From Pseudomonadota bacterium (GTDB lineage Bacteria; Pseudomonadota; Gammaproteobacteria; Steroidobacterales; Steroidobacteraceae): a stretch of DNA of 64,000 bases. Positions within the stretch are counted from its first letter, which is position 1, and each line of letters begins with the position of its first letter. Under the pieces are notes generated by a model. It did not search any database. It saw only the letters and a list, made by a program, of their open reading frames with translations, and had not been told where the DNA came from. The stretch spans positions 1,240,001 through 1,304,000 of the forward strand of contig JAFEDU010000001.1 in NCBI GenBank assembly GCA_018241425.1, given 5' to 3'. Positions 34,682 to 43,373 of this stretch are shown here, piece after piece. The position numbers and the translations under genes were made by a program.

Positions 34682-36632
34682 GGAAGCGCTCGATCTCCGT
34701 GAGCATCTGCAGGCGCGTATCGGAGCGCGAGAGCCAGTGGTCCTCATCGGGCAACTTCACGATCGTGACGGGCTTGTTCGCGGCGGTGAGGGCCTTGGCC
34801 ATGCGTTCCGACTGGTCGTTCGCCACCACGCCATCACCGCTGCCGTAGAGGATCAGAACCGGGGCACGGAAATTGGCGGCGGCGTTGACCGGCGATCTGG
34901 CGCTGAGCTTCGAGTCGGTGCGCTTGCCGATGCGCTCCTCCATCACGTCCTGGATGTTCGAATAGATACGCATCGATCCGATCATGGACGGAGCTTTTTC
35001 ATCGAGAAGGCGCGGCAGGTCGCTCACACCGTTGATGCTGACGGCGCATGAATAGAGCTCCGGGGTGAAAGCGGCGCCGGCAAGGGCGGCATATCCCCCA
35101 TAAGACATTCCGACGATGGCGACGTGGTGCGGATCTGCGATTTTCTGGTCGATCATCGCCCGCACGCCATCGGTCACGTCGTCCTGCATGAGCCCGCCCC
35201 ACTGGCGAAACCCTGCCTTCTCGAACCCCTCGCCGAAGCCGGTGCTGCCCCGAAACTGGGGTTGCAGTACCGCGTAGCCGCGCGAGGCCAGGAACTGCAC
35301 CAGCCAGTCGAAGTCTGGGAAGTCACGGGCCTGAGGGCCGCCGTGCGGGAGCACCACCATCGGCACTGGCTCATCGCCTTTGCGCGGCGGGAGTGTCAGG
35401 TAGGCAGGAATGTCCGTGCCATCGCGCGCCTTGTAGGTGAGTTCCCGGAACTCCCCGAGCGTGACCCCGCTCAGGCGGGGATACTCCTCGGCCACGATAT
35501 CGGCACGATGCGTCGCGAAATCGACGAGGTAGTAAACCGGCGGCGTGCTGGCCGAGTCGACGCGGGCCAGAACACGCTGCCCGTCGGCAGTCCAGTTGTA
35601 GATCCCCACGGTCTTGCCCGGGAATGCACGCTGCACCCGGTCGAAACGCTGTTGTGCGAGCGGGTCGAGCCAGTGAATCGTGTTGGTTGCGCCTTCGACC
35701 AGCACGCCAATAATGGCTCCGGAGTAGGGATCCGTGAGCGTGGCGCCGATATCGGCGCCCGGTTCCTCCGCAAGTAGATGTATCGGCGAGCCATCCAGCG
35801 GGACCGCCCAGGCGGCGCGGTAGGGGCGGCCCCGGTTGGCAAGCAGTACGAGTGCGGAGCCGTCCGGCAGCAAGCCGACCACCAACGGCTGCTCCTTGTC
35901 GTCCTGCCGCAGGATCTCTCGCAGGTGCTCCCCCTCCAGCGCGTACACCCGATAGGCGCCCTTGATCCAGTCCCAGTCCTCGCGTGCCACGGGGCGCCCC
36001 GTCCGATCCACCGCCCAACCCACGGTGTGGTCAGCCCCGAATTTGACGATCGGGCCGGCACCGGTGTCGGTATCGACCTCCATTAATATCCGGCCACTTG
36101 CCATCATCACGGTATGCGGCTTGGTGGAGTGCAGCAGAATCACGCGCGCAAAAGCCGATTCCAGTGCGCTCTTGTCGGGCAGCAGACGCCCTTCACCACC
36201 GCCCACATCGTAGGCAATGGTCATGAAGTACTCCCGTGAGGCCTGCTTAGCGACCAGAGTGATGCTGGTCTGGCTGAACGCAACGAGCAACGTGCCCCCG
36301 TCTGCCCAGGCAAGTCCGCGTACCTTTAGACGCTCCGGCAGTGCGAGGATCCTCTGCACCTTGCGAGCGCCTACATCGGCGATGATCACACGCGGCTTTT
36401 CCTGAGTCTGGTCAACCCAGGCCACCCAGCGACCGTCGGTGCTCAGGGCCACCGATGTCTCCGCGGGCAACATGCCGAATGCTTCGGCCGGTGGGGCATC
36501 CGCCATTGCACGAGCACCCGAGGCGACCAGCACTAGGACTACGGCCATCCCTCGCAGCCACTGTAGATAACGGGGCCCGCCGCACTGCCCGGGCCGGTGT
36601 GGCGAATCGTAGGACCACTCAGTCGTTCGCAT
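34665..36632 (-). CDS. S9-family prolyl oligopeptidase-like peptidase, secreted
   Basis: This 655-aa protein has an N-terminal signal-like hydrophobic stretch (MAVVLVLVASGARA, about residues 29-42). A seven-bladed beta-propeller fills about 50-400, and a C-terminal alpha/beta hydrolase follows. The catalytic Ser is about 510 in GMSYGGYAA, Asp about 600 in GSGDGVV and His about 632 in DEDHWLS. The likely role is periplasmic cleavage of oligopeptides. ATG 36632 was chosen; ATG 36548 at the signal core is a good alternative. Confidence 0.87.
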   Translation of the reverse strand: MRTTEWSYDSPHRPGQCGGPRYLQWLRGMAVVLVLVASGARAMADAPPAEAFGMLPAETSVALSTDGRWVAWVDQTQEKPRVIIADVGARKVQRILALPERLKVRGLAWADGGTLLVAFSQTSITLVAKQASREYFMTIAYDVGGGEGRLLPDKSALESAFARVILLHSTKPHTVMMASGRILMEVDTDTGAGPIVKFGADHTVGWAVDRTGRPVAREDWDWIKGAYRVYALEGEHLREILRQDDKEQPLVVGLLPDGSALVLLANRGRPYRAAWAVPLDGSPIHLLAEEPGADIGATLTDPYSGAIIGVLVEGATNTIHWLDPLAQQRFDRVQRAFPGKTVGIYNWTADGQRVLARVDSASTPPVYYLVDFATHRADIVAEEYPRLSGVTLGEFRELTYKARDGTDIPAYLTLPPRKGDEPVPMVVLPHGGPQARDFPDFDWLVQFLASRGYAVLQPQFRGSTGFGEGFEKAGFRQWGGLMQDDVTDGVRAMIDQKIADPHHVAIVGMSYGGYAALAGAAFTPELYSCAVSINGVSDLPRLLDEKAPSMIGSMRIYSNIQDVMEERIGKRTDSKLSARSPVNAAANFRAPVLILYGSGDGVVANDQSERMAKALTAANKPVTIVKLPDEDHWLSRSDTRLQMLTEIERFLKDHL

Positions 36633-36770
36633 TTGCAGGCGACTTTCGGTAGGGTTTGTGAGAGCGCGAGCCCAAACTGAATTGCTCAATTCAGTCTGTC
36701 ACCGTCACGAGTTTAGTCTCAGGCTTGGCCGTTAAACAGGTTCCAGACTCACTACAGGACCCGCCCGCCG

Positions 36771-37496
36771 TTGATCCCCGAAGTCGCGTCCGTGAGCTTC
36801 ATCATTCCCGCGCACAACGAGGAAGCCGTCCTCGGGGCGACCCTGCGCGCGATCCACGCGGCAATCGCCACCGTTTCCGAGTCCTGCGAAGTGATCGTCG
36901 TGGACGATGCCTCCACCGATCGCACCGCCGCCGTCGCGGCTGAGTCCGGGGCGCGCGTGATCCACGTTGAGCATCGCCAGATCGCGGCAACCCGCAACTC
37001 GGGCGCCCGGGAGGCACGCGGCCGCTGGCTGGTGTTCGTCGATGCGGACACGCTCGTCTCCCCGCAGCTGGTGCAGGCCGCGCTTGCGGCCCTGCGCGCG
37101 GGCGCAGCCGGAGGCGGAAGCGACGTCAGGTTCGAGGGGCGCCTGCCGCGCTATGCACGGGTGCTGATCGCGGTGGCCGTGCCGATCTACCGTGCGCTGC
37201 GCCTGGCCGCCGGGTGCTTCGTGTTCTGCACGCGCGAGGCCTTCGAGGCCGCCGGCGGCTTCGATGAGGCCGTATTCGCGGCCGAGGAGACCTTCCTCTC
37301 CCGGGCGCTCGCGCGGCAGGGCCGTTTCGTGATGCTGCGCGAGGTGGCGATCACCTCCGGGCGCAAGCTGCGCTCCCACAGTGCGCGCGAGGTGCTGGGC
37401 GGCCTCGCCCACGTCGCCTGGGGCTGGCGGCGCGCGATGGGGAAGCGCCAGGGGCTGGAGATCTGGTACGGGGACCGCCGGCGCGACCCGGGCTGA
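36771..37496 (+). CDS. Family 2 glycosyltransferase
   Basis: This 241-aa GT-A protein has the N-terminal nucleotide-binding strand VSFIIPAHNEE. VVDDASTDRT and VDADT provide the DXD metal site, and FAAEETFLSRALARQG provides the acceptor/ED motif. The start is TTG 36771 or GTG 36792, with no strong Shine-Dalgarno to decide. Length and lack of TM helices suggest a soluble enzyme. No polysaccharide cluster is nearby. Confidence 0.8.
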   Translation: MIPEVASVSFIIPAHNEEAVLGATLRAIHAAIATVSESCEVIVVDDASTDRTAAVAAESGARVIHVEHRQIAATRNSGAREARGRWLVFVDADTLVSPQLVQAALAALRAGAAGGGSDVRFEGRLPRYARVLIAVAVPIYRALRLAAGCFVFCTREAFEAAGGFDEAVFAAEETFLSRALARQGRFVMLREVAITSGRKLRSHSAREVLGGLAHVAWGWRRAMGKRQGLEIWYGDRRRDPG

Positions 37497-37602
37497 GTTT
37501 GTCGAAACCTCCCCCGGCGGCTCGTCGTAGGGGGGAGAGCGGCACGGTTCGAGAGCGCCCGAACTGGTCCGGGAAATCCTTCAACTACCCAAGGAGATGC
37601 CC

Positions 37603-38028
37603 ATGAAAGTCATGGTGCTGGTCAAGGCCACTTCGGACAGCGAGGCTGGCGTACTTCCGACGAGCGAGATGCTGGCCGCGATGGGCCAGTTCAACGATTC
37701 CCTCATCAAGGCCGGGATCCTGCTCGCCGGCGATGGCCTCAAGCCCAGCCGCTTCGGGCGCCGCGTGCGGTTCTCGGGCCGTAACCGCACGGTGACCGAC
37801 GGTCCCTTCGCCGAGACGAAGGAACTCGTGGCGGGTTTCTGGATGTGGCAGGTGCGCTCGCTCGATGAGGCCATCGAATGGGTCAAGCGCTGCCCGAACC
37901 CGATGCTCACCGACTCGGACATCGAGATCCGACCCGTCTACGAGCTCGAGGATTTCAGGGAGAACCTGACCCCCGAGAGCCGTCGCCAGCACGAAGACCT
38001 GCGCCGCCAGAACGCGACCTGGAAGTAA
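37603..38028 (+). CDS. YciI/DGPF-family protein
   Basis: This 141-aa ferredoxin-like-fold protein has the DGPFAETKE hallmark, and KVMVLVKATSDSEAG at the N-terminus. AAGGAG sits six bases before ATG 37603, which decides this start over ATG 37597. The family is often beside ECF sigma factors (absent here); its function is not established. Confidence 0.88.
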   Translation: MKVMVLVKATSDSEAGVLPTSEMLAAMGQFNDSLIKAGILLAGDGLKPSRFGRRVRFSGRNRTVTDGPFAETKELVAGFWMWQVRSLDEAIEWVKRCPNPMLTDSDIEIRPVYELEDFRENLTPESRRQHEDLRRQNATWK

Positions 38029-38144
38029 CACGCAGGTCGCAGACCGGGTGCCGCGGGCCTGGCTCCATCCGCGCACCCGGGTTGGCCCTTTACGGAGCGC
38101 GCGCGATCAGGAATCCTCCGGCAGGGGTAATCCTGAGCGTGACA

Positions 38145-39533
38145 ATGAACCAGGCGACGAGCGATCCCCAGCCCGAGGTCGGCCCGACGGGGCTGCGTCG
38201 CACCCTCAAGGTGCGCCACATGCAGATGATCGCGCTCGGCGGCGTCATCGGGGCGGGCCTGTTCGTCGGCAGCGGCGTCGTCATCCAGGACACCGGTCCC
38301 GCGGCCGTGCTCTCCTTCGCGATCACCGGCGCGCTGGTCGTGCTCGTGATGCGCATGCTGGGAGAGATGGCCTCGGCCTACCCCGCCGTCGGCGGCTTCT
38401 ACGAGTACAACCGCCTGGCGCTGGGGGAGCTGGCCGGCTTCATGACCGGCTGGATGTACTGGTACTTCTGGATCATCGTCGTGGCGCTCGAGGCGGTCGC
38501 CGGCGCCGGCCTCCTGAAGATGTGGTTCCCGGGCGTCGCGCCCTGGGCCTTCACCCTGGCCCTGATGACCGTGTTCACGCTCCTGAACCTCCTGTCGGTG
38601 CGCTCCTGGGGTGAGGCCGAGTACTGGTTCGCGCTGATCAAGGTGGCCGCCATCACCCTGTTCCTCGTGATCGGGACGATCGTGATCGTGGGCCTGTGGC
38701 CGGGACATGCGGGCGGCTTCGGCACGCTCACGGCGCATGGGGGCTTCATGCCCAAGGGCATAGGTCCGGTGCTGACCGGGGCGGTCGCGGCCACGGGGTT
38801 CTACTTCGGGTCGGAGATCGTCACCGTCGCGGCTGCGGAGTCCCCGGAGCCGGAACGGGCGGTGGCGCGCGCCACGCAGTCGGTCGTCTCGCGCGTGCTG
38901 GTCTTCTACGTGGGATCGATCCTGATCGTCGTGACCCTCGTGCCGTGGAACGATCCGCGCATGGCGCAGCCCTACGTCGCGGCGCTTGGCATGCTGCACA
39001 TCCCCGCCGCGGCGCAGATCATGAACGGGGTGATCCTCACCGCGGTGCTATCGGCGCTCAACAGCGGCCTGTTCGCCTCCTCGCGCATGATCATGGCGCT
39101 CGCCACGCGCAGGGACGCACCCGTGGCGCTGGCCCGGCTCAACGGCCGCGGTGTCCCGGTGCGGGCGATCCTCCTGAGCACGGCGTTCGGCTATGCGGCC
39201 GTGGTCATGAACTACGTGTCCCCGGATCACGTGTTCGCGTTCCTCGTGGATTCCTACGGTACGGTCGCCCTGTTCGTGTACCTCCTGATCGCCTGCGCGG
39301 AGCTGCGCCTGCGCCGCCGCCTGGAGGCGGAGGCGCCGCAGCGCCTGCGGGTGCGCATGTGGGGCTATCCGGGGCTGACCGTGCTCGCGATCGCGATGAT
39401 GGTCGCGATCCTCGCGGCGATGGCATTCATCAAGGACCAGCGCTTCCCGCTGCTGTTCGGCCTGGCGAGCGCGCTGGTGATGCTCGCAGGGTACGTCCTG
39501 CGCCGCAGGCTCGGGGCGCGCGTCCCGGCCTAG
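38145..39533 (+). CDS. Amino acid permease of the AAT/GabP type
   Basis: This 462-aa APC-superfamily transporter has about 12 TM helices. Its N-terminal block LKVRHMQMIALGGVIGAGLFVGSG is typical of the AAT group (GABA, aromatic and proline permeases). YWYFWIIVVALEAVAGAG and FYFGSEIVTVAAAESPEP are further family stretches. The start is ATG 38145 or GTG 38139. It ends convergent with the MocR gene, overlapping by 4 bp. Its position next to the taurine block makes an amine or sulfonate-amine substrate possible, but the family alone suggests an amino acid. Confidence 0.85.
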   Translation: MNQATSDPQPEVGPTGLRRTLKVRHMQMIALGGVIGAGLFVGSGVVIQDTGPAAVLSFAITGALVVLVMRMLGEMASAYPAVGGFYEYNRLALGELAGFMTGWMYWYFWIIVVALEAVAGAGLLKMWFPGVAPWAFTLALMTVFTLLNLLSVRSWGEAEYWFALIKVAAITLFLVIGTIVIVGLWPGHAGGFGTLTAHGGFMPKGIGPVLTGAVAATGFYFGSEIVTVAAAESPEPERAVARATQSVVSRVLVFYVGSILIVVTLVPWNDPRMAQPYVAALGMLHIPAAAQIMNGVILTAVLSALNSGLFASSRMIMALATRRDAPVALARLNGRGVPVRAILLSTAFGYAAVVMNYVSPDHVFAFLVDSYGTVALFVYLLIACAELRLRRRLEAEAPQRLRVRMWGYPGLTVLAIAMMVAILAAMAFIKDQRFPLLFGLASALVMLAGYVLRRRLGARVPA

Positions 39534-41026
39534 CGGCGCTGCGGCTCCAGGAGCGTCGCCAGCCTGCGGATCCCGGCCTCGATGGCCGCAGGCCCGATCG
39601 AGGAGAACCCGAGCCGGAAGTAGTTCCGGGGCGGTGACTCCTCGGCGAAGTGCACGTTGCCCGGCTCGATGAGGATGCGCTCCTGGCGCGCCGCCTCCCC
39701 AAGGCGCGTGGCGTCCAGCGACTGGGGTCCGCGGATCCAGAACGAGGAACCCCCGGTCACCGGAGGGTGGGACAGCTGGGGCGCATGCCGCGCAAGGGCC
39801 GCGGCGAGCGTCGCGGCGCGCTCGCGGTAAGCGGCCGCGAGGCGCCGGTTGAAGGTGTCGTAATAGCCGAGCGCCAGGAACTGCGCGAAGCTGCGCTCGA
39901 TGAACACCGTCGGGTGGCGGATCATGAGCCGGCGCAGCGCCCGCAACTCCGCGATCAGTTCGGCCGGTGCCACGACGTACCCCAGGCGCAGCCCCGGGGC
40001 GAGCGACTTGGTGAGGCTGCCGACATAGATGACGCGGTTGCTGCGGTCCAGGCTCTTGAGCGCCGGGTTCGGGAGCCCCGAGAAGCTCACTTCGGTCTCG
40101 TAGTCGTCCTCGATGACGAGGAAGTCGTCCGCAGCCGCGCGCCGCAGGAGCTCGACCCGCCGGTCCACCGGCATGGTGACGGTCGTCGGGGACTGGTGGC
40201 TGGGGGTCGCGTAGATGAACTGGCAGCCCTTCAGGCCCTCGTCGACCTTCAGTCCCTGCGCGTCCAGCGGCAGCGGCCGCAGGCGTGCCGTGCGCCGCGC
40301 GAAGATGTGGCGTGCATCCGGGTAGCCGGGGTTCTCGAGCCCCACCGTGGTCTGCCCGTCGACCAGCAGGTCCGCCAGCAGGTAGAGCGCGTGCTGCGCC
40401 CCGATGGTGACGAGGATCTCCTCGGCGGCCGCCCAGATGCCGCGCAGGGGCAGGACCTTGTCCCGGATCTGCTCGATGAGGAACGGATCGTCGCGGGTGA
40501 ACTGGTCCTTGGCCCAGTCGAGCGCATCGGTGCCGGAGAGCACCTGCTGGCAGCTGACGCGCCATTCCGCCGCCGGGAACAGGTCGCGGTCCAGCTGGCC
40601 GTAGATGAAGGGATAGCGGTATTGCTCCCAGTCGGCGACCTTGGAGATGTGGCGCTGCTGCGAGGGCCTCCTCACGAGGCGCGACCCCCAGTCGGGTTGC
40701 GCACCGGACGCTTCGGGTGAGGGCACCGGCGGGGGCCTCGGGGCGATGACGGCGGGATTCGGGTAGTAGCCCTGGCGCTTGCGGGCGCTCAGGTAGCCCT
40801 CGTCCGCCAGCTGCTGGTACACGATGACGACGGTGTTGCGGGCGATGCCGAGCTGGCCGGCGAGCGCGCGGCTCGAGGGCAGCGGGCGGTCAGGCGGCAG
40901 GCTGCCGGCACCGATGGCGGCGATGAGCTGCGCGCGCAGCTGCGCCTGCAGGGTGAGTGCGGATGAGGGCTGTAGCGACAGGAGCTGCCGCCACAGGACC
41001 TGGGTACGCTGCCGTCCGCCCTTCAC
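39530..41026 (-). CDS. MocR-family regulator, TauR/GabR-like
   Basis: This 498-aa protein starts at GTG 41026 with AAGG upstream. The N-terminal GntR wHTH contains LPPDRPLPSSRALAGQLGIARN. The aminotransferase-fold domain has IEDDYETEVSF and the PLP Lys in VGSLTKSLAPGLR. TauR of Rhodobacter, which activates tpa and xsc, is a MocR protein of this architecture. The gene lies on the same strand as, and downstream of, the Tpa-Xsc-AckA-YeiH run. It is therefore the best candidate for the taurine regulator here. Confidence 0.8.
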   Translation of the reverse strand: MKGGRQRTQVLWRQLLSLQPSSALTLQAQLRAQLIAAIGAGSLPPDRPLPSSRALAGQLGIARNTVVIVYQQLADEGYLSARKRQGYYPNPAVIAPRPPPVPSPEASGAQPDWGSRLVRRPSQQRHISKVADWEQYRYPFIYGQLDRDLFPAAEWRVSCQQVLSGTDALDWAKDQFTRDDPFLIEQIRDKVLPLRGIWAAAEEILVTIGAQHALYLLADLLVDGQTTVGLENPGYPDARHIFARRTARLRPLPLDAQGLKVDEGLKGCQFIYATPSHQSPTTVTMPVDRRVELLRRAAADDFLVIEDDYETEVSFSGLPNPALKSLDRSNRVIYVGSLTKSLAPGLRLGYVVAPAELIAELRALRRLMIRHPTVFIERSFAQFLALGYYDTFNRRLAAAYRERAATLAAALARHAPQLSHPPVTGGSSFWIRGPQSLDATRLGEAARQERILIEPGNVHFAEESPPRNYFRLGFSSIGPAAIEAGIRRLATLLEPQRR

Positions 41027-41154
41027 GCGCCTTGCTCGTCCGTTGGTTGCGCCGCGCAATCGGCGGCCGCCGGACGGAGGTCGGCCTTGCGGTTCGCTGC
41101 GCGAGCGCTTGTACGATAGCACGGCAGGGCGCCGGGCCCGCCGCGTCCGCCACC

Positions 41155-42207
41155 TCAAGCGCCGTGTGCGAAGGAAACGATGAGGCGGTTGACCGTCGCG
41201 CCGCCGACCACGAGCCACGCGAACAGGACGAGTGCCAGGACCATGGGCCGGCGACCGCAGCGCCTGAGGGTGGCTAGGTGGGTCGACAGACCCAAGGCGC
41301 CCATGGCCATGGCGAGGAGGAAGGTGTCCGCGTCGTTGATGCGCCCCACCACCCCGGGTGAGACCAGCCCGAGGGAGTTGAACAGCACCACCCCGATGAA
41401 CAGGAACGCAAACGGCGGCACTGCGGCCGGACGCTTCGCGTGCGGATGTTCCGCATCCGGCCGTGGAGTCCGCAGCCACGCCGCGAGCGCCACCAGGAAC
41501 GGCGCCAGCATCAGCACCCGCACCATCTTCGCGATCACCGCGGTGCCCGCGGCCGCCGGCCCCACCTCGCGACTGGCCGCGACCACCTGCGCGACCTCGT
41601 GGACGGTGGACCCGATGTAGACGCCGAAGCCCGCCTCGCCGCCGGGAATGAACTGCCAGGCGAGGTTCAGGTCCTGCAGCAGCGGGTACAGGAAGATGGC
41701 GACGGTACCCAGGATCACGACCCCGGCCACCGCGACGCTCACCTGCTCGGCCTTACCCCGCACCACCGGCTCGGTGGCGAGCACCGCCGCCGCACCGCAG
41801 ATGGCACTGCCCGCCCCCACGAGGAGCGCAGTCGCGGAATCCAGCTTCAGCCAGCGGGTGCCGACCTGGTAGGCGATGACGACCGTGCTCACCACCATCA
41901 CGACATCGATGAGAACGCCGGCGAGTCCCACGTGCCTGATGTCCTGCAGGGTCAGGCGGAATCCGTAGAGCACCACGCCCAGGCGCAGTATGGTCTGGCG
42001 CGCCACGGCGACGCCTTCCCCCGCGCGGGGAGCGACCCTGGCGTAGAGCGTATTGCCTGCGATCATCCCGAGGATGATGGCGGCGGTCAGGGCGCTCATG
42101 CCGTGGCTCTGCAGCGCCGGCAGCATCGCGAGCTGCATCCCCAGGAAGCCGACGAGGGCACTGAGCAGCAGCCCGGGCGCGATGCGCGCGAGGCGGCCCG
42201 TGTCCAT
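41155..42207 (-). CDS. YeiH-family putative sulfate/sulfite exporter
   Basis: This 350-aa polytopic protein has about 10 TM segments. The family (UPF0324/YeiH) signature lies around AIILGMIAGNTL, LVGAGSAICGAAAVLA and STVHEVAQVV. Homologues occur with taurine and other sulfonate pathways and are thought to export the released sulfite or sulfate. Its ATG shares one base with the ackA stop (TGATG), so it is translated with AckA. The function is inferred from family and context. Confidence 0.82.
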   Translation of the reverse strand: MDTGRLARIAPGLLLSALVGFLGMQLAMLPALQSHGMSALTAAIILGMIAGNTLYARVAPRAGEGVAVARQTILRLGVVLYGFRLTLQDIRHVGLAGVLIDVVMVVSTVVIAYQVGTRWLKLDSATALLVGAGSAICGAAAVLATEPVVRGKAEQVSVAVAGVVILGTVAIFLYPLLQDLNLAWQFIPGGEAGFGVYIGSTVHEVAQVVAASREVGPAAAGTAVIAKMVRVLMLAPFLVALAAWLRTPRPDAEHPHAKRPAAVPPFAFLFIGVVLFNSLGLVSPGVVGRINDADTFLLAMAMGALGLSTHLATLRRCGRRPMVLALVLFAWLVVGGATVNRLIVSFAHGA

Positions 42208-43373
42208 CAGGCCCGCGCCCCGATGAGCGCCCGGACGTGGCGCAGGATCGCGCGCTCCTCGTCCGCCGGCACGACCCACACCGGGCAGCGGGAGCGCTCG
42301 CTGCTGATACAGGGCGCGTTCGCGGCGTTGCGCTGCGCGTCGAGCTCGATGCCGAGCCAGTCCAGGTGCGCGAGGATCCGCTCGCGCACCTGGGCGCTGT
42401 GGACGCCGATCCCGCCGCTGAAGGCCACGGAGTCGATGCCGCCGCACGCCACTGCCATCGAGCCGGCGTGGCGCGCCGCCCAGTAGCAGAAGTGCTCGAT
42501 CGCGAAGCGGCAGGCCGCATCGTCGTGGGCCTCGATCTCGCGCATATCAGCGCTCACACCCGACAGCGCGCGCAGGCCCGCGCCCTTGTAGAGGAGCGAC
42601 TCGAGGGCTTCCAGCGAGAGGCCCTCGCGCCGCTGCAGCGCGATCAGGAGTCCCGGGTCGATCGAACCGCAGCGCGTCCCCATGGTGAGGCCATCGAGGG
42701 TGGAGTAGCCCATGGTGGTCGCGACGCTGCGGCCGTCGCGCACCGCACACAGGCTGCAGCCGTTGCCGAGGTGGAAGATGAGGAGGCGTGCCGTGGCGGC
42801 GGCCCCGTGGCGCTCCGCAAGCGTCGCCGTGACGTGCTCGAAGTTCAGGCCATGGAACCCGAAGTGCCGGTACCCGGCCGCGTGCAGGGATTCGGGCAGC
42901 GCGTAACGCTTGGCGACCTCGGGCATGGCGGCGTGGAAGGCCGTGTCGAAGCACGCCACCTGCGGCAGGCCGGGTGCGGCCTCGCCCATAGCGGCGATCG
43001 CATCGAGCCCGAACCCGTTGTGCAGCGGCGCCAGCTCCCGCAGCTCGTTGATCGCGGCCAGTCGCCCAGCATTGATCAGGGTGGGTGCGACGAAGCGAAC
43101 TCCGCCGTGTACCAGGCGGTGTCCGCAGGCCTCGAGTGCCGTGGCGGGAGTCCCGCGCGCGGCAAGCTCGCCGAGGATGCGCTCGAGCGCCTGCGCGTGC
43201 CGGGTAGCAAGGGGCAGGTCCTCGCAGGTGTCGCCCAGGAGGAACCGGGGCCGTACCCCGATGCCCTCGACCTGCCCGGACAAGCTGCGCCCGGCGCCCT
43301 GGAAGAGCGCGAACTTGAGCGACGAGGAACCCGCGTTGAGTACGAGTACCCCCCGCCGTGTCGACTCGTTCAT
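42207..43373 (-). CDS. ackA: Acetate kinase
   Basis: This 388-aa acetate/propionate kinase has VLNAGSSSLKF near the N-terminus (phosphate/ATP site). FDTAFH carries the catalytic Asp, and GFHG keeps the active-site His. HLGNG, MGYSTLDGLTMGTR (Arg) and FSGGIG follow. Oddity: the usual GTSH after the catalytic His reads GLNF. In this operon the substrate should be the acetyl phosphate made by Xsc, giving acetate and ATP. Many sulfonate operons instead have a phosphate acetyltransferase (Pta), which is absent. It overlaps xsc by 4 bp. Confidence 0.9.
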   Translation of the reverse strand: MNESTRRGVLVLNAGSSSLKFALFQGAGRSLSGQVEGIGVRPRFLLGDTCEDLPLATRHAQALERILGELAARGTPATALEACGHRLVHGGVRFVAPTLINAGRLAAINELRELAPLHNGFGLDAIAAMGEAAPGLPQVACFDTAFHAAMPEVAKRYALPESLHAAGYRHFGFHGLNFEHVTATLAERHGAAATARLLIFHLGNGCSLCAVRDGRSVATTMGYSTLDGLTMGTRCGSIDPGLLIALQRREGLSLEALESLLYKGAGLRALSGVSADMREIEAHDDAACRFAIEHFCYWAARHAGSMAVACGGIDSVAFSGGIGVHSAQVRERILAHLDWLGIELDAQRNAANAPCISSERSRCPVWVVPADEERAILRHVRALIGARA

